From contig NZ_SMKD01000020.1 in the NCBI RefSeq assembly GCF_004348595.1, positions 1 through 60,410 of the forward strand: a stretch of 60,410 nt of DNA, given 5' to 3'. Positions 36,223-43,099 of this stretch are shown in pieces; the stretch's first letter is position 1; every line of letters starts with the position of its first letter. Source of the DNA: Micromonospora sp. KC723. GTDB taxonomy: Bacteria; Actinomycetota; Actinomycetes; Mycobacteriales; Micromonosporaceae. Under the pieces are notes generated by a model. It made no database searches. It saw only the letters and a program-made list of their open reading frames with translations, and was not told where the DNA came from. A program made the position numbers and the translations under genes.

Positions 36223-36693
36223 TCAGCGACGCCGGGTGGGGGCGGTACCGCCGCGGGACGGCAGCGGAGTGACCGGGTGCCAGCCCAGCGGGGTGGACAG
36301 CACCATGGTGCTGGACGGCTGCCCGTACGGGGCGAGCCGGTCGATGACGGCCTCGAAGCCCTCCATCGAGCCGGCGGCGACCTTCAGCACGCTGCACGCG
36401 TCGCCGGTGATCCGGTGGATCTCGCGGATCTCCGGCCAGCCGGCCACCTCCGGGTCGTGCAGGATGCAGCGTGGCCCGTAACAGGACATCCTGATCAATG
36501 CGAGCACGCCGCGGCCGACCCGGGTCAGGTCGACGTGGGCGTGATACCCGAGGATCACCCCGGTCTCCTCCAGCCGGCGCACCCGCTCGGCCACCGCCGG
36601 CGGCGACAGGTGCACCCGCCGGGACAGCTCGCTGTACGACAGCCGTGCGTCGGCCTGCAACTCCCGCAGCAGGGCCCAGTCCATCTCGTCCAC
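36223..36693 (-). CDS. Lrp/AsnC family transcriptional regulator
   Basis: A 156-residue regulator. The N-terminal helix-turn-helix is DWALLRELQADARLSYSELSRRVHLSPPAVAERVRRLEETGVI, cited as landmark, followed by the RAM effector domain (VLALIRMSCYGPRC, EIREIHRITGDACSVLKV, FEAVIDRLAPYGQ). Such proteins sense amino acids, often as octamers. GTG 36693 lies 7 nt after TAAGGT (minus strand), a leaderless start; ATG 36684 is the alternative. It is divergent from kynA with 145 bp between, so a role in tryptophan- or kynurenine-dependent control of that operon is likely, by context. Confidence 0.88.
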   Translation of the reverse strand: MDEMDWALLRELQADARLSYSELSRRVHLSPPAVAERVRRLEETGVILGYHAHVDLTRVGRGVLALIRMSCYGPRCILHDPEVAGWPEIREIHRITGDACSVLKVAAGSMEGFEAVIDRLAPYGQPSSTMVLSTPLGWHPVTPLPSRGGTAPTRRR

Positions 36694-36838
36694 GTTCCGG
36701 ACCTTACCTTCCGCAGGCGAAACGGCAGTGACACCTTCAGGGCAGAAGGTGATCGGATCAGAGCGCCGTGGAATCTGCATTCCGTCCACCGTGCGTGTCG
36801 CGGGAACATGTCGTATCCGGCCACGGAGGTGACGAGAC

Positions 36839-37741
36839 GTGAAGCAGACGGACCGGCGGGCGACGACGCTCACCGCGGCGGTACGCCCGGCCACCCCGCA
36901 GCAGCGGGCCGTACGCGCGGCCCGCAACGGCGGCGAGCCGACCCTGGAGTTCGCCGACCGGGTGCCGTACGACACGTACGTGCACGCCAGCACGCTGCAC
37001 CGGTTGCAGCAGCCGCTCAGCGACGACCCGGGCGAGATGTCCTTCCTGATGGTCAGCCAGATCATGGAGCTCTACTTCGGACTGACCTGCCACGAACTGC
37101 GTCAGGCCCAGCGGGACCTGCGCGCCGACCGGGTCTGGGCCGCCCTGGCCCCGCTGCGTCGGGCCGCGCTGCACCTGGAGGGGCTCAACGCCGCCTGGCG
37201 TGGGCTGCGCTGGATGACCCCGGCCGACTTCAACCGGTTCCGCAACCTCCTCGGCGAGGGCTCCGGCTTCCAGTCGGCGATGTACCGGCGGCTGGAGTTC
37301 CTGCTCGGCCTGCGCGACCCGGCCCTGATCCGCCCGTTCCGCCGCCAACCGCAGGTGTACGACGAGCTGCGCGCCACCCTCGCCGCGCCGAGCCTCTGGG
37401 ACGACGTGGTCGCCCTGCTCGCCCGGCACGGCCACGACCTCCCCGCCGAAGTGTTCGACCGGGACGTCTCCGTCGAGCACCACCCGCACCCGGCGGTGGA
37501 GGCGGCCTGGCTGGCGGTCTACGACGACGACGGGCCCGACAACCACCTCCGCCTGCTCGGGGAGGCGCTGACCGAGGTGGCAGAGCAGTTCGGCGACTGG
37601 CGGTGGAACCACGTCAAGGCCGTCCAGCGCACCATGGGCGCCAAGGTCGGCAGCGGTGGCTCCGCCGGCCTGGCCTGGTTGCAGCGCAGCATGGCCCGGG
37701 TGGTCTTTCCGGAGCTCTGGTCGGCCCGGACGGCGATGTGA
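36839..37741 (+). CDS. kynA: Tryptophan 2,3-dioxygenase family haem enzyme
   Basis: Opens the indole ring of L-tryptophan to N-formylkynurenine with O2 in a haem pocket. At 300 aa the family pattern is clear: VPYDTYVHASTLHRLQQPLSDDPGEMSFL, cited as landmark at residues 42-70, FNRFRNLLGEGSGFQSAMYR with the substrate-carboxylate Arg, and proximal His258 in WRWNHVKAVQR followed by GSGGSAG. Oddly the distal His of the usual QHQTSEL motif is Ser73 (MVSQIMEL), so activity may be reduced or altered (relatives such as MarE do monooxygenation). GTG 36839 has GGAGGTGA 6 nt upstream. First gene of kynA-kynU-kmo. Confidence 0.88.
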   Translation: MKQTDRRATTLTAAVRPATPQQRAVRAARNGGEPTLEFADRVPYDTYVHASTLHRLQQPLSDDPGEMSFLMVSQIMELYFGLTCHELRQAQRDLRADRVWAALAPLRRAALHLEGLNAAWRGLRWMTPADFNRFRNLLGEGSGFQSAMYRRLEFLLGLRDPALIRPFRRQPQVYDELRATLAAPSLWDDVVALLARHGHDLPAEVFDRDVSVEHHPHPAVEAAWLAVYDDDGPDNHLRLLGEALTEVAEQFGDWRWNHVKAVQRTMGAKVGSGGSAGLAWLQRSMARVVFPELWSARTAM

Positions 37742-37755
37742 GCGGGGGAGAGGAC

Positions 37756-39033
37756 GTGCGCAGCGACGAGCAGGAGGCCCACCGCCTCGACAAGGCCGAC
37801 CCCGGCCACCGCCACCTCTTCCTCGTGCCGCCGGCCGACGGTGGCCGTTACCCGGAGGCCGCCTACCTGGCCGGCAACTCGCTCGGCCTGCAACCCCGGG
37901 CCACCCGCCGCGAACTCCTCGCCGACCTGGACGCGTGGCGTCGGCTGGGCGTCGAGGGACACCTGGCGGCCGAGCGGCCGTGGCTGACGTACCACGAGCT
38001 GTTGACCGCGCCGGCCGCGCGACTGGTCGGCGCGTCACCCGCGGAGACCGTGGTGATGAACTCCCTCACGGTCAACCTGCACCTGCTGATGGTGAGCTTC
38101 TACCGGCCGGCCGCACAGCGGACCCGGATCGTCGTCGAGGACGCCGCGTTCCCCTCCGACAGTTACGCGGTGCGCAGCCAGGCCCGCTTCCACGGCCTCG
38201 ACCCGGACACCACCGTGGTCCGGCTGGCTCCCCGCCCCGGCGAGGAGACCCTGCGGACGCGGGACGTCACCGACTTCCTCGCGGCCGAGGGCGACACGGT
38301 CGCGCTGGTGCTGCTCGGTGGCGTCAACTACCTCACCGGCGAGCTGATGGACATCCCTGCGATCACCGCCGCGGGCCGGGCCGCCGGCGCGGTCGTCGGC
38401 TGGGATCTGGCACACGCCGTCGGCAACGTGCCGCTGGCGTTGCACGACTGGGACGTCGACTTCGCCGCCTGGTGTTCGTACAAGTACCTCAACTCGGGGC
38501 CGGGAGCCCTCGCCGGCGTCTTCGTCCACCAACGCCACCTCGGCGACCCGGACCTGCCCCGGTTCGAGGGCTGGTGGAGCACCGAGGCGACCACCCGGTT
38601 CGAGATGGCCCCGGTCTCCCGGCCGCCGGCGACCGCCGAGGCGTGGCAGATCTCCAACCCGCCGATATTCGCGATGGGTCCGGTGCGTACCTCGCTGGAG
38701 CTGTTCGACTCCGTCGGCATGCCGGCGCTGCGGGCGCGCAGCGTCCGGCTCACCGGTTACCTGCACCGGCTGATCGACGAGGTGACCGCCGACCGGCCGC
38801 TGACCGTCATCACCCCACGCGACCCCGACCGGCGTGGCTGCCAGCTCTCGGTGCGCGTCGGCGCGGGCAGCGCCGCCGAGCTGACCAAGCGGCTGCGCCA
38901 CGAGCACGGCGTGGTCGCCGACGCCCGGGAACCGGACATCGTCCGCTTCGCCCCGGTGCCGCTCTACTCGACGTACCACGACTGCTGGCGGGTCGCCGAG
39001 GCGCTGGCCGCGACCGTGGAGACGACCTCGTGA
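37756..39033 (+). CDS. kynU: Kynureninase
   Basis: A PLP enzyme (425 aa) that cleaves kynurenine to anthranilate or 3-hydroxykynurenine to 3-hydroxyanthranilate plus alanine. Landmarks are YLAGNSLGLQPRATRR near the N terminus, VVMNSLTVNLHLLMVSFYRP, GWDLAHAVGNVPLALHDWDVDFA and the PLP Lys in WCSYKYLNSGPGALAGVFVH. The end RFAPVPLYSTYHDCWRV is typical. The start GTG 37756 has GGGGGAG about 5 nt upstream; GTG 37738, overlapping the kynA stop, is a second choice and adds six residues. It overlaps kmo by 4 nt. Confidence 0.93.
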   Translation: MRSDEQEAHRLDKADPGHRHLFLVPPADGGRYPEAAYLAGNSLGLQPRATRRELLADLDAWRRLGVEGHLAAERPWLTYHELLTAPAARLVGASPAETVVMNSLTVNLHLLMVSFYRPAAQRTRIVVEDAAFPSDSYAVRSQARFHGLDPDTTVVRLAPRPGEETLRTRDVTDFLAAEGDTVALVLLGGVNYLTGELMDIPAITAAGRAAGAVVGWDLAHAVGNVPLALHDWDVDFAAWCSYKYLNSGPGALAGVFVHQRHLGDPDLPRFEGWWSTEATTRFEMAPVSRPPATAEAWQISNPPIFAMGPVRTSLELFDSVGMPALRARSVRLTGYLHRLIDEVTADRPLTVITPRDPDRRGCQLSVRVGAGSAAELTKRLRHEHGVVADAREPDIVRFAPVPLYSTYHDCWRVAEALAATVETTS

Positions 39034-40364
39034 CCAGCGGACGGGACGAGATCGCCGTCGTCGGAGCGGGGCTGGCCGGCTGCCTGCTGGCCTGCTTCCT
39101 GGCCCGGCGCGGGTACCCGGTCGCGCTCTACGAACGGCGACCCGACCCGCGTACCGCGACGGTGGAGCGGGGCCGCTCGATCAACCTGGCGCTCTCCGCG
39201 CGGGGCCTCGACGCGCTGCGCCGCATCGGCCTGCACGAGCAGGTGATGGCGGACGCGCTGCCGATGCGCGGCCGGATGATCCACCCGGTGGCCGGGGAGC
39301 CGCGCTTCCAGCCGTACAGCGCGGCCGGCGACCGGGCGATCAACTCGATCAGCCGGGGCGCGTTGAACAACGCCCTGCTCAATGCCGCCGCCGCGAGACC
39401 CGGGGTGCGGATCGCCTTCGACCACCGGTTGGTGAAGCTCGACCCGGCCACCGGCGACATGGCCTTCGAGACCCCTCGTGGCAGGGTCACGGCCACCGCC
39501 TCGGTCGTCCTCGGCGCCGACGGCGCCGGCTCCGCCGTGCGCGGGCAACTGCTCGGGTACGGGGTGCTGGACGAGAGCCTCGACTTCCTCGACTACGGCT
39601 ACAAGGAGCTGACCATCCCGCCCGTCGACGGCGAGTTCGCCCTCGACCCGGCGGCCCTGCACATCTGGCCGCGCGGCACCTCGATGATGATCGCGCTGCC
39701 CAACCCGGACCGCTCCTTCACCTGCACGCTGTTCTGGCCCACCCACGGCACCGCCGCCTTCGCCTCGCTCAGCAGCCCGGCAGCCATCGAACGGCACTTC
39801 GCCATTCACTATCCGGATCTGCTGCCGCTCGCCCCGAACCTGGTCGACGACTACCGGCACAACCCGGTCGGGGTGCTCGGCACGGTCCGCTGCCACCCGT
39901 GGCAGGCGAACGGCCGGGTGGCCCTGCTCGGCGACGCCGCGCACGCCATCGTCCCGTTCTACGGCCAGGGCGCGAACTGCGCCTTCGAGGACGTGGTGGA
40001 ACTGGACCGCTGCCTGGACGCCACGGGCGACGAGTGGTCCGCCGCGCTGCCGCGCTACCAGCGGCGGCGGCAGGAGAACGTCGAGGCGATCGCGCGGATG
40101 GCGCTGGCCAACTTCGTGGAGATGCGTGACCGGGTCGCCTCCCCGGTCTTCCAGGCCCGCAGGCGGATCGAACACGCCCTCGAACGGGCCCTGCCCGGCC
40201 GGTACGTCTCCCAGTACGAGCTGGTGTCCTTCTCCACCACCCCGTACGCCGAGGTACGCCGCCGGGTCCGCCGCCAGTACGCCGCGGTCGGCGCGGCGGC
40301 CGGGGCGGCGGCGCTGCTGGCCGGTGGGATCGGCGCGCTGTTCGCCCGGGGCAGACGCGGATGA
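39030..40364 (+). CDS. kmo: Kynurenine 3-monooxygenase
   Basis: A class A FAD monooxygenase of 444 aa that hydroxylates kynurenine with NADPH and O2. FAD-binding GxGxxG is in IAVVGAGLAGCLLACFLARRG; the second FAD contact GADGAGSAVRG and the GD motif LLGDAAHAIVPFYGQGANCAFEDV are present. RSINLALSARGLDALRRIGL is a KMO-type landmark. The C terminus ends in a hydrophobic stretch (AAAGAAALLAGGIGALFARG) that may tether it to the membrane, as in eukaryotic KMOs. Together with KynA and KynU it would give 3-hydroxyanthranilate. No kynurenine formamidase or 3-HAA dioxygenase gene is in the operon. GTG overlaps the kynU stop. Confidence 0.93.
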   Translation: MTSGRDEIAVVGAGLAGCLLACFLARRGYPVALYERRPDPRTATVERGRSINLALSARGLDALRRIGLHEQVMADALPMRGRMIHPVAGEPRFQPYSAAGDRAINSISRGALNNALLNAAAARPGVRIAFDHRLVKLDPATGDMAFETPRGRVTATASVVLGADGAGSAVRGQLLGYGVLDESLDFLDYGYKELTIPPVDGEFALDPAALHIWPRGTSMMIALPNPDRSFTCTLFWPTHGTAAFASLSSPAAIERHFAIHYPDLLPLAPNLVDDYRHNPVGVLGTVRCHPWQANGRVALLGDAAHAIVPFYGQGANCAFEDVVELDRCLDATGDEWSAALPRYQRRRQENVEAIARMALANFVEMRDRVASPVFQARRRIEHALERALPGRYVSQYELVSFSTTPYAEVRRRVRRQYAAVGAAAGAAALLAGGIGALFARGRRG

Positions 40365-40752
40365 CGGCCTGGGACCCCCGGTTGACGACCGGGTACCCGC
40401 CGCGCGGGCCGCGGGGCGGGCGGGTGTCCCAGTGCCGCCGGCTGGCCGGTCCCGGGAGGGCCGGGCAGAGGAACGGTCCTCGACCGGCGGCGGTCCGGCC
40501 GGTGGTGGTGCTCGTGGGGTGGCGGAGCGGGTACGGGCTGCACGGCGATGCTCCCTGCGGGTGGCGGCGGGCGGTCCACGATCGACAGCCTGGTATCGAC
40601 CATCGTTGATTGAAGGCCATCGTCCGCGCCGAGGCCCCACCGCCGGCAATCCCGGCCGGGTCATGTCAGCGCGATATGAGGCGCCACCGGCGGGCCGGCC
40701 CGCCCGGCCGTGTCGCCCCGCCGATCCGACCGCGAACCGGCAGGATGGCGGC
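40365..40752. other. Intergenic region kmo / amidase
   Basis: About 388 bp without a convincing gene; frames on both strands here are Arg/Pro-rich and lack codon bias. A TGGT-ATCG-ACCA dyad at 40591-40602 resembles GntR-type operator cores, and ATCGAC occurs twice 14 bp apart (40581, 40595). The amidase -10-like CAGGAT is at 40741-40746. Confidence 0.4.
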
Positions 40753-42216
40753 ATGGCCGAGCCGCACGACCTGACCGCGCTGCAACAGGCCGCCGCCGTC
40801 GCCCGCGGTGAACTCTCCAGCGTCGAGCTGGTCACCCACCACCTGACCCGGGTCGCCGCGCTCGGTGACACCGTCGGCGCGTTCGTCACCGTCACCCCCG
40901 AGCGGGCGCTCGCCGCCGCCCGCGCCGCCGACGCCGTGCCGGCCGGGCGGCGAGGGCCACTGCACGGCGTACCGACCGCGTTCAAGGATCTCACTCTCAC
41001 CGCCGGCGTGCGGACCACCTTCGGCTCGGCCGCCTTCGCCGACTTCGTCCCGCCGCTGGACGCCGACGTGGTCCGGCTGATGGCCGCCGCCGGGCTGGTC
41101 AGCCTCGGCAAGACCACCACCTCCGAGTTGGGTTGCTCGCTCCACTCCGAAGGGTTGGTCGCGCCGCCCGCCCGCAACCCGTGGGACCTCGCCCGCACGG
41201 CCGGCGGGTCCAGCGGCGGCGCGGCGGCCGCGGTCGCCGCCGGGCTGGTCCCCGTGGCGCAGGGCTCCGACGGCGGCGGCTCGCTGCGCATCCCCGCCGC
41301 CCTGTGCGGGCTGGTCGGCTACAAACCCAGCCGGGGACTGGTCTCCGGCGGCCCGGTCGGCTCCGGCGGGTTCGGCCTGCCCGCCAACGGCCCGATCGGG
41401 CGTACCGTCGCGGACGTCGCCGCGCTGCTGGACGTGCTGGCCCAGCCGGTGCCCGGCGAGCCGTACCCACCGCCGCCCCGCCCCGACGGCGGCTACCTCG
41501 CCGTCGCCCGCCGGGCCGCCCCCGGGCGGCTGCGGATCGGCCGGTTCACCGCGCCGATGCTCGCCGACGAGCCGGTCCACCCGGACTGCCTGGCCGCCGT
41601 GGACCGGGCCGCCGCGCTGCTCACCGCCGCCGGCCACGAGGTGGTCGAGGTGGACCCGCCGTTCGGCCCGGCGGTGTGGCCGCTGTTCGAGACCCTCTGG
41701 TACGTGCTGGCGCTGGCCCCGGTGCCCCCGGAGCGGGAGGCCCGGCTGCTGCCGCTGACCCGGCTGCTCCGGTCCCGGGGCGCGGCCGTCGGCGCGGGCG
41801 CCCTGCTGGCCACCCTCGGTGAACTCCAGGCCCAGGTACGCCTCGCCGCCCGCCGCACCGCCGGCTACGACCTGCTGCTCTGCCCGACCCTCGCCGCGCC
41901 GCAGGCCCCCGTCGGCTGGTTCACCGCCGACGGCGACCCGGCGGCCGACTTCGACCGGCAGCGCCGGTTCTCCCCGTTCTGCGCCGTCTTCAACGCCACG
42001 GGCGAACCGTCCGTCTCGCTGCCGATCGGGCGGACCGCGACGGACCTGCCCGTCGGAGTGCTGCTGACCGGTCGGTACGGCGACGACGCCCGACTGATCG
42101 CCACGGCCGCGCAACTGGAGGACTCCAGTGACGGGTGGGATCGGCACCCCGCAATCTGGCGAGGGGTGGCCTCCGCTAACGTGAATGGCAGCGGAGTCGG
42201 GGGGTCGACGCCATGA
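40753..42216 (+). CDS. Amidase signature family hydrolase
   Basis: A 487-residue amidase with the Ser-cisSer-Lys triad visible: Lys in PTAFKDLTLTAG, cis-Ser in AGGSSGGAAAAVAAG and nucleophile Ser in QGSDGGGSLRIPAALCGLVGYKPSRG, cited as landmark. It hydrolyses an amide of unknown identity. It is not part of the Asp/Glu-tRNA amidotransferase operon type here (no gatC or gatB near). Being downstream of kynA-kynU-kmo without a formamidase, it could supply that step, but 388 bp and a separate promoter make this only a hypothesis. ATG 40753 follows CAGGAT by 6 nt. Confidence 0.88.
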   Translation: MAEPHDLTALQQAAAVARGELSSVELVTHHLTRVAALGDTVGAFVTVTPERALAAARAADAVPAGRRGPLHGVPTAFKDLTLTAGVRTTFGSAAFADFVPPLDADVVRLMAAAGLVSLGKTTTSELGCSLHSEGLVAPPARNPWDLARTAGGSSGGAAAAVAAGLVPVAQGSDGGGSLRIPAALCGLVGYKPSRGLVSGGPVGSGGFGLPANGPIGRTVADVAALLDVLAQPVPGEPYPPPPRPDGGYLAVARRAAPGRLRIGRFTAPMLADEPVHPDCLAAVDRAAALLTAAGHEVVEVDPPFGPAVWPLFETLWYVLALAPVPPEREARLLPLTRLLRSRGAAVGAGALLATLGELQAQVRLAARRTAGYDLLLCPTLAAPQAPVGWFTADGDPAADFDRQRRFSPFCAVFNATGEPSVSLPIGRTATDLPVGVLLTGRYGDDARLIATAAQLEDSSDGWDRHPAIWRGVASANVNGSGVGGSTP

Positions 42217-42264
42217 TCGTCTTTCCGAACCGGATGCTCTGGTCTCTCTTTCCGCCTGGGGGCG

Positions 42265-42570
42265 TTGGGATTGTCTGTCACTGAGACTGCGCTGATCTTC
42301 GCCGGCATCCCCGCAGCGGTGGTGCTGGTGATCGTCGGGCTGGTGTTCGCCGGCAACCGTGACGGTGGCGGCGCCAAGCGTTACCGGCCGGGCCGCCGCT
42401 TCGACTTCACTCCGGTCTGGTTCCTGAGCCGGCCGGAGCAGCTGGCCGACTCCGCCGGCATCGCCCTGTCCGCCGGGGCGCAGGCGCCGGCGCTGACCAG
42501 CCGCAAGCAGGAGCAGGCCGGCGTCGAGGCGCCGGCCGGTGGAACCGGAGGCGCAAGTGACCGTTGGTGA
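42265..42570 (+). CDS. ctaJ: aa3-type cytochrome oxidase subunit CtaJ
   Basis: A 101-residue single-pass membrane protein. One helix at about residues 8-28 (LIFAGIPAAVVLVIVGLVFAG) is followed by the conserved cytoplasmic RYRPGRRFDFTPVWFL, a mark of the actinobacterial CtaJ family associated with the bc1-aa3 supercomplex. The remainder is a low-complexity tail. The start is TTG 42265 or TTG 42271 (no ATG or GTG fits); GGGGG near 42258-42262 may be its RBS. It overlaps the DUF5130 gene by 14 nt, so they are co-translated. The same pair (Rv2468A-Rv2468c) occurs in M. tuberculosis. Confidence 0.8.
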   Translation: MGLSVTETALIFAGIPAAVVLVIVGLVFAGNRDGGGAKRYRPGRRFDFTPVWFLSRPEQLADSAGIALSAGAQAPALTSRKQEQAGVEAPAGGTGGASDRW

Positions 42571-42970
42571 GAAGCGGGCGGAGGCCGGCGCGGCCACCCC
42601 GCCCGACGTGCTCGACGGGCCGTTCTCGACCCGCCAGCTGCTGCGCGTCGACGAGGCGCTGCGCCTGGCCGACCAGGGCACCGGTTTGGTCTTCTCGGTC
42701 TACGTGGGCGGCCTCGACGAGCCGGTCCGCGAACACGCCGAGCGGCTGCACCGCCAGCTCGCCGAGCCCGACCGGTCCGTGCTGATCGCCGTGTCGCCCA
42801 ACCAGCGCCAGCTGGAGATCGTCACCGGCCGGCACGCCCGCAAGCGCATCCCCGACACGTACGCCAAGCTGGCCGCCCTGTCCATGGTGGCGGCGTTCGG
42901 CGGTGGCGACCTGGCCGGCGGGATCATCCAGGGCCTCGACCAGCTCGCCAGCCACGCCGGCAGAGGCTGA
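42557..42970 (+). CDS. DUF5130 family protein
   Basis: A 137-residue protein with a TPM-like fold pattern: FSTRQLLRVDEALRLADQGTGLVFSVYVGGLDEP, cited as landmark, then VLIAVSPNQRQLEIVTGRHARKRIPD and a hydrophobic C-terminal helix (LAALSMVAAFGGGDLAGGIIQGL). Its molecular role is unknown; conserved linkage with ctaJ and pepN suggests an envelope or respiratory role. GTG 42557 has GGAGG 5 nt upstream. It ends at a strong hairpin shared with convergent pepN. Confidence 0.85.
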   Translation: MTVGEKRAEAGAATPPDVLDGPFSTRQLLRVDEALRLADQGTGLVFSVYVGGLDEPVREHAERLHRQLAEPDRSVLIAVSPNQRQLEIVTGRHARKRIPDTYAKLAALSMVAAFGGGDLAGGIIQGLDQLASHAGRG

Positions 42971-42984
42971 CCACACTCGTCCGC

Positions 42985-43021
42985 CGAGAGCCCGGCCCGC
43001 GTACACGCGGCCGGGCTCTCG
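42985..43021. terminator. Bidirectional hairpin between DUF5130 and pepN
   Basis: CGAGAGCCCGGCC (42985-42997) pairs perfectly over 13 bp with the complement ending at 43021; an inner GCGT/ACGC extension follows after a one-base bulge. It lies between convergent genes. Confidence 0.85.
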
Positions 43022-43099
43022 CCGTTCCCGACCGGGTACGCCACCCGCCGGCGGCCCGGGCCGGCGCGGGCTCCCACCCACGCCGGCCCTCCTCGCCTC

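Noticed and set aside
40361..40609. An 82-codon frame overlapping the kmo stop by ATGA
   Set aside because: The overlap is tempting, but composition is Arg/Gly/Pro-rich without a fold-like pattern and GC3 is not raised relative to other frames.
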